Below the pieces are notes generated by a model. That model was not told the origin of the DNA. It saw nothing but the letters and a program-made list of their open reading frames with translations, and ran no database searches. Below are positions 23,161-35,120 of a DNA stretch of 64,000 nt, in pieces. Origin of the DNA: Blumeriella jaapii (taxonomy: Eukaryota; Ascomycota; Leotiomycetes; Helotiales; Drepanopezizaceae); contig VWND01000011.1 of assembly GCA_009599575.1 (NCBI GenBank), positions 682,001 to 746,000 of the forward strand, written 5' to 3'. Numbering within the stretch: position 1 is the stretch's first letter; every line of letters begins with the position of its first letter. The translations under genes and the position numbers were made by a program.

Positions 23161-24015
23161 GAAATGTTTTTAACTTTTTTGTACGAAATCGACAAAATAT
23201 TAAACGACCTTACGTATAACACTTTTTTAAAATTCAATTTCATAGTTTTTTCGAACGTTTTAAAATTAATAAAATATCGATTTCGACCTTTTTAACCAGC
23301 TTAGCAAAGCTAACTTCGAATAAACCTTTTTTCGAATTTTTTCTTCCGGAATACAAAGATTTCGAACATGTGTTTTTTAAAGCCGCTAGTAACGAGCTAG
23401 CTTTTCACCGGCCTTACGATCACAAAATCGAGTTTATTATAAATGAAAAAAAGCTGAAATATATTTTTTTATATAAAATATCGATTTCAAAGTTCGAAAT
23501 TATTAAAATCTATTTGCAAAATAATCTTAATAAAAGCTTTATCGAATCTTTTACCGCTTTTTTCGTTGCTTTAATATTTTTCGCTAAAAAACCCGACGGT
23601 TTATTGCGTTTTTATATCGATTATCGAGCTTTTAATAACGTTATTCGTAAAAATCGCTATTTTTTTTTTTTTTATCGATAAGACTTTTGCTCGTTTCTCG
23701 AAAGCACGAATTTTTACGAAGTTCGATATTCGTTAAGCTTTTTACAGAATTCGAATGGACCTCGCTAATAAAAAACTGACGACGTTTCGTACGCGTTACG
23801 GCGCTTATAAATGCAAAGTGCTATTTTTTGGCTTTATTAATAAATCCGCAATTTATCAACGCTATATAAACGACGTTCTTTTCGACTATTTAAACGATTT
23901 TTATATTGTATATCTAAATGATATTTTTATTTATTCGTCCGACCCTTTGAAACACGCTATATACGTTCGCAAAGTGCTTCAAAAGCTCGCTGACGCTGGA
24001 TTACAGGCCGATATT
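23161..24015 (+). pseudogene. pol: II-a reverse transcriptase, main part, cut by III-a
   Basis: Open pieces at 23370-23681 and 23755-24010 give NELAFHRPYDHKIE, FAKKPDGLLRFYIDYRAFN, RTRYGAYKCKV, INKSAIYQRYINDVLFDYL and the catalytic box YLNDIFIY (23911-23922, one Asp changed to Asn). It ends in GLQADI, where III-a enters. The frame resumes at 41724. This is a standard Ty3/gypsy RT. Confidence 0.92.
24011..24015. repeat. Target duplication ATATT, left of III-a
   Basis: ATATT is repeated at 41719-41723 after III-a. It lies within the codons following GLQAD of the II-a RT. Confidence 0.95.
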
Positions 24016-24282
24016 TGTTACGATCCTGGCTAGTGGTAGTTGCCAGTGGTGGCTGCCAGTGGTATGGTTGCCAGTGGTATGAATGCTGGTGGTGTTGGAT
24101 TAAGGTTTGGGCACGGACCACCTCGGCCACTAGGCCTCGCGCTAAGTCACGTGACCCATAAGCGCAACCCACTGTATATAAAGTTCGCGACCCCGAGCAT
24201 TCTAGCTCGGTGTTTTTTTTTTAATTTATATGCGTATTTTTTAATTTATATTATCCCGATTATTTTTAAGCTAGCTGTAATA
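24016..24282 (+). repeat. III-a 5' LTR
   Basis: It starts TGTTACGATCC and ends AGCTGTAATA (AGCTGTGACA in the 3' copy). It is much more GC-rich than its surroundings. It holds three TGCCAGTGGT repeats (24041-24050, 24054-24063, 24069-24078), a perfect palindrome GTCACGTGAC (24146-24155) and a TATATAAAG box (24174-24182). Open frames that cross it on both strands are by-products of low AT content, not genes. Confidence 0.95.
24146..24182 (+). promoter_or_regulatory. Family III LTR promoter elements: GTCACGTGAC palindrome and TATA box
   Basis: The 10 bp palindrome contains CACGTG, the core bound by basic helix-loop-helix factors in fungi, and lies 18 bp before TATATAAAG. The palindrome is intact in the other LTR (41582-41591); the box there reads ATACATAAAG. 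That it drives transcription is inferred from position. Confidence 0.5.
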
Positions 24283-24560
24283 TAAAAAAAGACCAAATAA
24301 TTTTCGCTGAAAAGCTTTATATCTACGGTTAAAAACTCGATCTGCTTTTGCAATTCGAACTTTTTTCAGGCCGCCCGTACCGACGTTTATTTATCGGTGT
24401 TTTAATTAAAACTCTTTTCTATTGATTTTATTTCCAAAAAAAGCTGGAGTTTTTTTTTCTTATTAATTCGATCTGCTTTTGCAATTCGAATCGCTTTTTT
24501 TTAATATATCCTATGCTTTTTTTATAAATCGACGCGGTATTCGAAAACGAACGTAATCCG
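24283..24560 (+). other. III-a leader
   Basis: This segment between LTR and gag includes a near-repeat of TTCGATCTGCTTTTGCAATTCG-like sequence (about 24338 and 24470). No gene is seen. Confidence 0.45.
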
Positions 24561-25930
24561 TACGATTCGGCTTCGAATCAGCACTTCCATCCTTTGCTTT
24601 TGCCTCTGGCGCTTTCGAATCTTTATTCGTCTCAGGCTTTTTCGACGACTTTGGCAACGAATTTTTATTTTACGACTTTTCTACTAAACCATAATTATTT
24701 GCTAAATTCCTTCGTTTTATTATCGAATTTAAAATCGAATTGTACGACGCTAATATTCCAATACTTTTAAACCGACGAATACTTTTAAACCGATTATTTA
24801 GCATATTTGTTAACGCTGAAAAATTCATTGCGGCCCAGCAGTTTCAAATCGTTTAAATAATCGCTTAAGTTATTGCCGCCGCTCGCTTTTCAATTTTTCC
24901 CGTTAATATCGCTCGCGACGCTTTTTTTTTATTTCGAGCTTCGCGCGCTTTTACCGCAAATCTTTAATTAATTTCCGAATATTATTTTTCCGTTTTCGAT
25001 CCAGCTATTTTTCGAATCGAATTATTTAAAATTAAATACTTTCGCTACGCTTTCAGCGATTATTAAAAAAAGTTAAATATAACGTATAAAAAATAAATAT
25101 AAAATTATTTATTAAAAAGTATTTAAAAATTTTTATATAAAATATAAATCAAGCCAAAGCATATTTCAAATGTATTATTAAAAAAGCAAAAACCATTATT
25201 TTAGAATATTTAAACCCCGAGTTTTATAATCAAGCCTAATCGGCCCGAAACGTTTTTCGCATTTTTAATCAGCGCTTTTTTAATTATAATCGCGTTCAGT
25301 TTGCTAAATTGTAATATAATAAACTTTATATAAACAACGGTTAAATTTATAATAATTTTCGTTTTTTGTTTATTCGCTACGCAATTATTAGCAAAATTGC
25401 TAAAAACCGTTGGTTCGAAAACATGCGAAAAAGTCATTTTTATTTTTAAATATAATTTCCGAATAGAAAAATATAAAATAAATAATAATTATATTATTTT
25501 AAACGAGTTTTTAGCCGTTGCGAATAAAAAATCACGTAATATCCGAGCTAAAAAAATAATTTCTGTTCGTCGCATAAACTATTTTTCTTTTATTATAGCT
25601 TTTGCTAATTAAGATTCTAGGCGTATTTTCGGTATTTTCAAAGCTTTCTAACGTTTTATTTTCCCAGCTTTTTCTGCTCGTATAGCTTTTCCTTTTTTTA
25701 GCAAAGATTTTTACGAACGTATAACTGCTATTTCCGTTATTTCCGGTTTTTTCCGCTTAGCTGCGCGTTTTTCTAACGCTTATTATAACTGCGGCAAATC
25801 CGGCTATTTTGCAAACGTTTGCTCCGACGCCAAGCTTAATCGCAAAATCGCCGAAATAATTATCGACGAAAAACAAAACAATTTATTAAAAAACTTTTAA
25901 ACCGTAGCAAAAACTTTTATTATAGCAAAA
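24561..25930 (+). pseudogene. gag: III-a gag with CCHC-type zinc knuckle
   Basis: The C-terminal end has YNCGKSGYFANVC (25784-25822), a retroviral CX2CX4HX4C knuckle in which the first Cys and the His are both Tyr. TGC/TGT-to-TAT and CAC/CAT-to-TAT transitions explain both. It is followed by KLNRKIAEIIIDEKQN. The N-terminal part is strongly decayed; two open stretches at 25210-25612 (one per strand) are mixtures of true and shadow frames. Confidence 0.75.
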
Positions 25931-26980
25931 AATTCGATTTGTAAAAAAATTTAAAATTTAATTAACGTTTTTTAATAAAAAAGCGACAGTTTTTAATTTT
26001 TATAAAATTAGCACGTAATAAATTATATATTAAAACATTTGCATATATCGATAGCAAAGCTAATATTTTCGATACGATCAAAATTTTTTTAACGTATTAA
26101 TTTTTTTAACGTTTCGAAATAAGTTTTATTCGGTTGTATAAATCTATTATATTTATCGGCTATAATAACGAGCCGGGAAAGCTTATTTTTTCTGCTATTT
26201 TTCTTTTTTTTACAATTAATCGACGTCGTATAAATTTTCTTTTTTTGATTATAAACCTGGGCTTTACCGACGTTTTTATTAATCGCAAATTTTTATAATA
26301 CTACGATTTGAAACAAGCGTACGATTAAAAAAAAAAAAAAAAAATAGCTATTCGATATGCCCGTTATTATTTATTTCAACGAGCAATTATTCGTCGATTT
26401 TAATCAGCGAAAAAAGCCCAAAGTATTTAATCGTATATATTAAAAAATGCAGATAAACGAAACAGCGCAATAAATATTTTATATATTTTTGCTAATATTT
26501 TTACGACGATTAAAAAGGCTTATTTAGACTTTGGAATTAATAAATCTTTTACGTTTATACGAAATTTCAAAAGCAGTTTATATAAAATAAAAAAGTTTTT
26601 TATTAGCAGCTTTAAACCGACTAAGCCGGTTTTTTTAACCGGGCCAATTATTATTCTTTTTATTTTTAATTGCAATATCAGCTGTATTTTTGCTTTTGCA
26701 TTCAGCGTTTTACAAATACGTTACGAAAAACGAATGCGAGCCGCGAAAAAAAAAAGATTATTACTATCCAGCGATTATACGTTTATTATTTTTATATATA
26801 ATATAAATAAAAAACGTTTTCGCCGTGCGAAAATCGCCGAATTTAAAAAAATTATATAATTCGCGGCAATAAAAAGCATTTCCGTTTCCGACGCTTTGCA
26901 AACCAAATATAACGACAACGTAGTTTTTATAAAAAAGCTTTTTTCAATTTAATATTCGGAATTCGAAAAATTATTTTATA
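25931..26980 (+). pseudogene. pol: III-a protease and linker to RT
   Basis: It reads FAYIDSKANIFDTI, with the active-site Asp at 26050-26052. D-S-K-A-N derives from D-S-G-A-N by GG-to-AA. Protease-like text continues to about 26300 (FIGYNNEPGKLIFSAIF, INLGFTDVFINRKF). The rest to 26980 is decayed linker. Confidence 0.7.
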
Positions 26981-27750
26981 AGCAAAAAAGCGATAAGCTC
27001 GCTTTCCGCCGCCCCGGTATAAATTACAAAATACATTTTGCTACGAAAAATACGCTTTTTATAAAACTATTCAAACGTTTTACGAATAAACAGCTTATAA
27101 AAATTAAAAGTTATATTTTCGATAACTTGTGTAAAAGTTTTATTAAACTTTTTAATACCTTTTTCGCCGCTTCGATTTTATTTATTAAAAAGTCAAACGG
27201 CTTTATACGCTTATATATCGATTATCGCAAGCTTAACGATTTTACGAAAAAAAATATTTATTTTTTGCTTTTAATTAACGAAATATTAACGCGAATTATT
27301 AAAGCCAAAATGTTTACGAATATTAATATTTAATAAGCATTTAATCGAATTCGGATATCCGAAAAATCTGAAAAACTAATCAGCTTTCGCATTCGATACG
27401 ATATATATAAATATAAAATTTTTCCGTTCGGCTTTATTAATAGGCCCGTTATATTTCAACGCTTTATTAATAATATTTTTATAAAGTATTTAAATAATTT
27501 CTGCTCGGCGTATTTTAACGATATTTTTATTTATTTCGCGAATAATTTAAAATATAAAATCTACGTTAAAAAGATCTTATCGATTTTAAAAAAACACGGT
27601 CTGAAAGCTGATATTAAAAAATGCGAATTTAATATTACGAAAACCAAATTTTTAAGCTTCGTTATTAGCATTTAAAATATTAAAATAAATTCGAAAAAAA
27701 TCGCTATTATTAAAAATTGGCAATATACAGCGAATATACGAAGCGTATAA
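26981..27750 (+). pseudogene. pol: III-a reverse transcriptase
   Basis: Landmarks are FIKKSNGFIRLYIDYRKLND (open at 27127-27333), RIRYDIYKYKIFPFG, FQRFINNIF and the catalytic box YFNDIFIY (27511-27522; one Asp lost). Then come CEFNITKTKFLSFVI and SFLGFCNFYKRFI. It is a Ty3/gypsy RT clearly different in sequence from those of families I and II. Confidence 0.9.
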
Positions 27751-28227
27751 AGCTTTTTAGGCTTTTGCAATTTTTATAAACGCTTTATAGCCGGCTACAG
27801 CCGTATTTGCCGTTTTTTTACTGTTTTTTATAAACAAAAACGTTTTTTTTTTTCGTATTCGAAAAAAAGCAGAAAAACGTATAGAAAGCATTGCGCAAAG
27901 CTTTGCTAAGCGCTTTCATTTTGTGCTATTACGACTTTTACAAACAAACGCGCCTGAAAACCGACTTTTTTAATAAAATAATAACTGGCGTATTATCGCA
28001 ATTGCAAAAAAATAATTTTTATTATCCGGTCGTTTTTTTTTTCAAAATTATAATCGACGCCGAGCTTAATTATCCGATTTACGACAAAAAGCTTTTCGCT
28101 ATTTTTCGCTTTTTTAAAAATTACAAGCCGGAGCTATTAAACGCTTAAAAAAACGTATATATATATATCGATTACCGCGTTTTGGAATATTTTATAATAA
28201 TTAAAAATCTTTCGGCCCGATAAGCCC
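27751..28227 (+). pseudogene. pol: III-a RNase H
   Basis: Open at 27891-28148. It shows LNYPIYDKKLFAIFRFFKNY, the RNase H block before the last catalytic positions, and then ends in a DYRVLEYF match to the D-H-K-A-L-E-Y-F motif. Confidence 0.85.
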
Positions 28228-29223
28228 GATAAGCCGAGTTTTTCGCCGATTTTTATTTTACAATTATATATCGGTCGGAAATTATTAATACGTTCGCTAA
28301 TACTTTTTTTCGTAAAAACCAAAATATTTTTTTATTAAAAGCACGATAGCGAACAGCTCGAAAATAACAAATGTTTTCAAACGATAAATTGGATTTCCAG
28401 ATTTTAAAAAAAATGGCTGCTAAAAGCATAACCACGCTAGCGCCTGTAAAAATAGCTTTCGATAAATACGACAACGATAACGCTTTTTTCGAAAAAAACA
28501 GCGAAAACGAAAAAAATAAAATGCTTATAAAAAAAACCCGCAGATCCGATTTTCGTAATCGCATACGATATATATAATTATATAATTATAAACGATTTGC
28601 TGTAAGCTAATAAAAACTTTTTTTTTTCGAAGCGCAACGAATGCAAACTCGTAATTATAATTTTAATTATCAACTGCGATAAAACAAATTATTTTTCCAA
28701 AGCAAATTAATAATATTTTTAAAATCTTCCGAATTGCGAACTTTTTTAATCCGATATATTTACGAACAGCTTTGCGTAATATACGCTGAGATAAAAAAAA
28801 TAAAGCTTTTGATCGGTCGCAAATATTATTAAAAAGCTATAAAAACAAATATATAACAATACGTTTCGAATTGTTGTTGCATACGAATAAAAGCTAGGCG
28901 CGACAAAACTCCGGGCTTTCTGAAGCTTTTGCTTATATTCAGCAGGCCTTATTAATATTTAACGATAAATTTTACGAAGCTTTTATTAAACGAAAATAAT
29001 TACGATTTCGCTTTCGTAATAATAAATCGCTTATTTAAAAAGCTTTTATTAGTTTTCTGTTATAAAACTATTATAGCGAAAAACTGACAGCTTTGTTTTT
29101 GATTTATTAAATGCGCTATTTCGGCATGCCGGATTTAATTGTTTCGGACCGAAAAGCTTAATTTGTTTCGGTTTTTTAATAAAAACTTTATCGCATATTA
29201 AAAACCAAAATCAAATTGATTAT
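28228..29223 (+). pseudogene. pol: III-a integrase, 5' part, cut by I-3
   Basis: It contains the spacer (KLDFQILKKMAAK, open at 28371-28577) and then the integrase core FVIINRLFKK and MPDLIVSDRKAQF. The catalytic Asp of VSDR is at 29147-29149. I-3 enters 71 bp later, so the catalytic Glu is on the far side at 40549. Confidence 0.88.
29220..29223. repeat. Target duplication TTAT, left of I-3
   Basis: TTAT is repeated at 40514-40517. Four bases match and a five-base duplication does not, in agreement with the four bases around I-1. Confidence 0.88.
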
Positions 29224-29490
29224 TGTAAAACGGTGATACCTTGTATTAATAGGAGTTGGTAGTTTTAGCTATAGTCGAGGCATGGACCCTTCCGAAACCC
29301 TCTGCCACTAACTACTTTCAACAAGTATAAAAGCAAAGCACTCCCTTAAATAATATTATAAGCACGCAGTCCGATTTATATCTTCACTTATTTTTCTTTT
29401 CCTTTTTTTAGTTTTTTCTAAGAATTCCCTAAATTATCTTACCCACCGATATATGGCCGTATTAATCTGGTTTTTTTATTTATTTTTACA
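29224..29490 (+). repeat. I-3 5' LTR
   Basis: It runs TGTAAAACGG to TTTTTACA, with a TATAAAA box at about 29327. The RT-to-gag reading frame appears to begin at the next base (29491). Confidence 0.95.
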
Positions 29491-32300
29491 TTTGATAATC
29501 TACGCAAAAATTTAAACTTCGGTATTTCGTTTTTATATATTCGCCGATGCATTTCTCAAATTCATAATCAAAGTCGACTTCGATATTTCGCTATTACGGC
29601 TTGAAAAACCTTTTATATAATATTATTCGCAGCTGTATTATATAAAAGACTTTTAATAGCTTTTTCTATTTTACGCATAATTATTAAATTACAAAAGTGC
29701 AATATATCTCAAAAACGTTTAAAATTACGGTCAGGCAATCCTGAACCGTACGAAATTTAAAATTCGAAAGTCGCCTTTTTGCTTAAAAATAACAAATCGA
29801 ATATTGGTTCGTACGCTTCGACCGCTGCGCTCGGCCCTTTTGAATTAAATCTTTTTTGGTCAAACGCCTAGCGAAAACTCAACCTTCTGATTTTACGTTT
29901 TATAATTATAGCAATTACAATTTGCGGCTTTTTATTAAAAATAGTAAAAAGATGGCTGTACGTGCATTAGCCTAAACCACGAAATATCGAAACCGTAAAT
30001 CATACAGCAATATTATATCAATCCAACCGACCTACCAAAAAACAAATTCTTCAACACGCTACCCAAATATCTAAACGCAACCTCATTTTATTTAATTCTT
30101 TCAAAAAACACAAAAACCTTTTTGATAGCTCCCCTATTAAAAACGATTTCTCTCACACTAAAAACTTTTAATCTGCAACTCCAGAAAACACTTATTCGTC
30201 TAATTCAAACCCTACCAACACTTTCATTAACACCATAAACAACGACGCCCTTCGTTTTCTTATGCGAGGCCGCATGCCCCTCCCTGGCTCCTCTGATGCA
30301 TCCTCATTTAATAACGCTAATATTACCGATTTTATCGAAAAATATAAAAAAACTTATAAAAATTTCGAAGTTTTTAAAATTAAAATGTTCGATAAACTTC
30401 TTCGCTATTATAACCCAACCATTAAAAATATTATCAAATCGATAAATAAATAAAAAGCTATTAAAGCTCGAAATTGGCGTAAGCTAATTAAAATTTTAAA
30501 ATCGGAATTCCGAAACCACGATCGCTAACAAATTCGCGATATTATCGCTTTTTTTAAGCAGTATTATAACAATTCGCTAAGCCAAAAAATTCAAGATTTA
30601 TTATCGTACTTATACGAAAGTTTTTAACGTTTTCGTTAACAAAAAAATCTTAAGCGAAGTTAAGCAAGAAAAACTGTTTTTACTTAGCCTTCCAACCAGC
30701 ATTCGTAACAAAATTATTAAACACCTTAAGATTAATAAATAAAATTTTAAAACCTTCGATTAATATTTCAAATTTGTAAAATTCGTTTTTAAACAAAACT
30801 AAAACGAACGTACCATTAAAATCATAAATCAAAAGAAATCTCTTTTTCCCATTTACAAAAAAAACGTAAAAGCTTTAATACAAAAATATGCCCAGCCACT
30901 AAAAATAACCGAGATCGTTAAAAAACAGCTAATTATTATATTATTTAATCGTTTTGCAAAACTTACAAATTTAAAAAAGCTTAATAAAAATATCGAAATT
31001 CTCGTATTAAAATTTACCGATATTAAAATTTAAAAACTTCAAAGCAAAATCGAAAGTTTTATATAATAGCAGAAAAAACTCTTTTACGTTAATTCGAATA
31101 ATAAAAACGATCAAAATGGCTTTTATAATAACTATTCTTTTTAAAATACGCGAAGCGATTAATTTCGCTAAGCTATCGTAAAAATAATAGCTGCTTAATA
31201 GCAATCTTTTTATGCTAACGATCAGGATTAGCGAAATACTAATTATAATAACGATTATCAAAAGAAAAAAGAAAATCAACGCGGAAATCAAAATCGTAGC
31301 TATTAAAATAATAAAAATAATTATCAAAACAGACTTTGTGGCCTTAAATATAAATTTTGTGATAACAAAGAAATTTATTGCGAAAAACCTTATATTCGCT
31401 TAAAATGCAAAGTATTTAATTTTTGTATAAATAATAATATCTGTTATATTAACAAATACGAAGCGATTTGCTTCGGACCGACGAAAGCAGAAATAAGCTT
31501 TTTTAACAAAGCTGAAAATCAGAGCTAATTAAACACTATTCGCTTAAAAATAAAAAATACAAAATAAAACGATTGTTTGGAAAACAGAAAAAATGCGAAA
31601 ACGATTTTTATTAATAAAAAAAAAACATTTCAAAAAGCGTATTAATTAAAAAAAAAACTTTTACTTTAAACGTAAATAAAATTCAAATATATAAATAAAA
31701 AACAAATATATATATTACTAATGCAAGTATCGCATTTGCAAATATTATAATTGCATAATTAAGCCAGCGAATTATAAAAAAGCAAAGCGCTTCTGTTTTA
31801 TTCGCTAAACCAATTAATATAAAAAAAATATCAAAATCGAAAAGGAAAAAGATTTTGAAATTCGAAAAAAAACCGATAAAACTATTAAAAAAACGCTTAT
31901 AATAAAAAAAATTGATAACGATATAAAAAATATCGATATCGATATTCCGGTTTAAATTATTTAAAAAATACCAGCTTTTAAACGCTTATTATTAATACGA
32001 AGCGAAAAATAAATCGACAAATATATTAGCCTCGAAGCCGTCGACGAAGCTATTAAAAAAATTATAAAACAGAAAATTAAATTAAAATTCAGCGATTTAT
32101 TTAATACAAAAAAAAGATTCGACAAAGTTATTAATAAATAAATTCTTGCATTAAAAAAAAACAAAAAAATTAAAATCATCCGAAAAAAAAACGATTTTAA
32201 ATTAAAAAAAAACCAAAAAGAAATTTATAATATCGCAATTAATTTAGCCGATAAAAAAAAATCCTCGAAAAAAGTCAGCCTTTTAATTTTCGTTATAAAA
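29491..32300 (+). pseudogene. gag: I-3 gag with N-terminal extension
   Basis: From the base after the LTR, one frame runs about 320 codons (FDNLRKNLNFGIS ... RSGNPEPYEI ... LLILRFIIIAITICGF ... NINDAL-type text) into the Gag core MRGRMPLPGSS at 30262. The stops are single TAA, TAG or TGA codons explained by CAA, CAG or TGG. The hydrophobic segment at about 29895-29945 could span a membrane. The Gag core is open to 30453. A Cys-containing segment lies at about 31345-31480 and a Lys/Glu helix at 31850-32260. Confidence 0.78.
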
Positions 32301-32690
32301 ACCTAAAAGTCAAAACGACGAAACTGTCTTTACACGGCTATAAAAGCGCTAAAAATAAAAACAATACTTAAAAAAAGTACGACCGCCCTCGCCTTATTCG
32401 ATAATAAAGCCGAAGTTAATTGCATAAATCAAAAAACAGCCGAAGCTAATAATATTCCGATTATCACCGATAAGCGAATAATCTATACGACCGTTAATAA
32501 AAATATTATTAAATTTAATAAAATTGTACGAAATATAAAAGTCGACGTTGAAAATATTATTATTTATGGAAATTTTTTAATAATAAAAAAATACTTCTAT
32601 TCTATTATTTTTGAAATGCTTTAAATTCTGGAAAGTCTCGTTAATTTCAAATACACCGAAAACGGCCAAATAAAAGCTTTTTTTTAAAAC
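32301..32690 (+). pseudogene. pol: I-3 aspartic protease
   Basis: It reads LFDNKAEVNCINQKTAEANN. The active-site Asp is at 32400-32402; D-N-K-A-E stands for D-N-G-A-E. It continues RIIYTTVNKN and KVDVENIIIYG, as in I-1. Confidence 0.85.
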
Positions 32691-33230
32691 TGAAACCGAT
32701 TCTTTCAAAGCCAAATCACCGTCGCCGGCGACAAAGTCTTTTTAATCGACGTTCTATCGAAAAACGAATAGCCGGCTTTAATTCCAAAACAAACGCTAGG
32801 CTACAAAACCTAGAAAATATTCAGCTAAAAGCATTCGCGTTACCAATCGAAATAGCACCGCGAATAAAATTAGCCAATATCAACATTTTTAATTATTAAC
32901 TCGGAAATAAAAATTCCGAAGATTTCGTTTTCGTATTAAATAAACCCGACCCATATACCCTACCTTTTTGTATTAACATCAGCACTTTTTACAAGCGCAA
33001 AGCTGATAAAATACGACCCGTAAATCTTGGCGAATCCGGTAAAAATATCCCCGGAAAAATAAACGATTAGTTTAAAAAAAATAAAATAACAAAACCGCCC
33101 TAACCAATTATTAACGAGCTCGAAAAACTTATCACCGGCCGATTTTCCAGTTTATCATTTGGCAGCCGATTTACAAAAAAACGATTTAATAATCTAACAA
33201 TCGGAATTCAATTCCTGCCAAAAAAGAAAA

Positions 33231-34020
33231 AGATTTTATACGAAATCCTACGCAATCGAAAAAAAGCTATAATCTTCGATTTTACCGAAATAAGCCAATT
33301 TAGCTTTAACGTTACGTTTTATATCGATATTAAAACCGTATTTTACAAAGCTTGGCAAAAAAAAACCTTTTTAGTTCCTAAAACCCTTCAGAATAAAGTA
33401 ATCGAAATGCTAAAAAAACGAATTAAGCAAAAGATTTTCGAATTTTGCCACGGCCTATATAAAAACAAATAATTTATCGTTGCGAAAAAAAAGAAAAGCA
33501 TTTACAAATTTATTATCGCAATCGTCGAAATAAACAAAATAACGATACGAAACGCTAATATACCATTCAACGTCGATTAATTTTCGAACGAATTCGCAAA
33601 ACTAACGATCGCTTTTTTTTTCGATTTGTTTTTCGGCTACGACCATTTAATATTTAACCTACGATTTCGAAACATAATAGCAATTTAAACATCAATCGGT
33701 TTGCTGCGTATAATCAAAATACCCATAAGAACCATTAATTTAATCGCTTAATTCGTAAAAATCGTATATAAAATTTTTATAATCTGCATTTCCGATATTG
33801 CTTTGCTTTACGTTAACGACGTCGAAATAAAAAGCCTTAAATTATATTATAATAATAAAAAAATCTTTTTTAAAATTCGACGCTATATAATAAAATATAT
33901 TTAAAATATCGACAAAATTATAATTTGCTTCGAAAAAGCCAAAACTATTATTAGCCTTCGATCAAAATTTTGCATATCCGAAATAAATATCGTTAATTAT
34001 ATAACTGATAACGCTGGCCG
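33231..34020 (+). pseudogene. pol: I-3 reverse transcriptase
   Basis: Same landmarks as I-1: KKRIKQKIFEFCHGLYKN, SIYKFIIAIVEINK, FFFDLFFGYDHL, the catalytic box LLYVNDV (33809-33820, YVND) and FCISEINI. The first Asp of the box is lost. Confidence 0.9.
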
Positions 34021-35120
34021 TTATTTTTAACGAAAAAAAATTAAAAAGATCTGCGAATAAGAAAAATGTAAAAATATTACCGAAGCCAAAACTTTTATTA
34101 GCGTTATAATTTATTACCGCAATTAAATTAAAAACTTTTTTTAGAAAGCTATATTCATTTACGCTACGATAAAAAAAAAAGTCTATTTCGTTTAGGAAAA
34201 AAAGCAAAGCAAAATTATAAAAGTTTTTAAAAACGACCTTTTATCGGCTTTATCGCTTATGCGGATCGATTATAGCTCAAACGCAAAAAAAATCATTTTA
34301 ATTATCGACGCTAATATTTTCGGTTAAAAAACTGTATTATAATAAATCGATAAAAACAAAAAACGATATTTTTTACGATTCGAAAGCGGCCTATAATCCT
34401 CCGCTAAAGCACGCTACGATATTACCAAACGAAAATATCGAGGCGCTTTCAAAGCAATAAAAAAAATAAAAAGCGAATTATACGACGTATATTTTATTTT
34501 AAAAATAAACGCAAAAGTTTTTATCGATTAATTAAATAAAAAAGCTAATAATCTACCAAAAGCGCTCGTTATTAATTAAATAGCTTAAATGCGATTTATA
34601 AACTTCGAAATCAAACATATTAAAAAAACGACTAATATAGCGGCAAACGGCTTTTCCAAACGAAAACGTTTTTATCCGTTTAACTTCGCTAAATAAAGCG
34701 AATAAAATATCGACGAATAAATCGCTGACGAAATCGGCTGCTTCGCTATTTGCGTCCTAAGTTTTATAAAGCCGAAATTATTCGCGTTGCTATTTCGGCT
34801 GGCACCGCGAATAAAAAACATCAATTCTCGGGCCGAAAAAGCATTCGCGTTATTATTTCGGCTAGCACCGCGAATAAATTTAACCGAAAACGATCGAAAT
34901 AAATCGATTAATAAAAAAAATAAATTCTTAATCGATAATTACGAAACTAAAAACTTTTATTTAATCGCGTATTACTTAACTATTTTATTTAAACTATCTA
35001 ACGTGCCAAATTATTAATTCAAATTATTTAAAAACCAAGCTTTCGATTATATTTTAGCTAACAAAAAGTATATAAAATAAAAAACAATATATATTAAAAA
35101 CGCTTAATAATAAATAATAA
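34021..35120 (+). pseudogene. pol: I-3 RNase H and duplicated tether
   Basis: RNase H runs to about 34680, ending in MRFINFEIKHIKK. The tether then has the 21-residue tandem unit twice (LLFRLAPRI at about 34785 and 34850), open at 34787-35017. Confidence 0.82.

Noticed and set aside
24040..24285. Open frames on both strands across the family III LTR (also 41330-41763)
   Set aside because: They exist because the LTR is GC-rich and so poor in stops. They cross the LTR ends and have no coding pattern.
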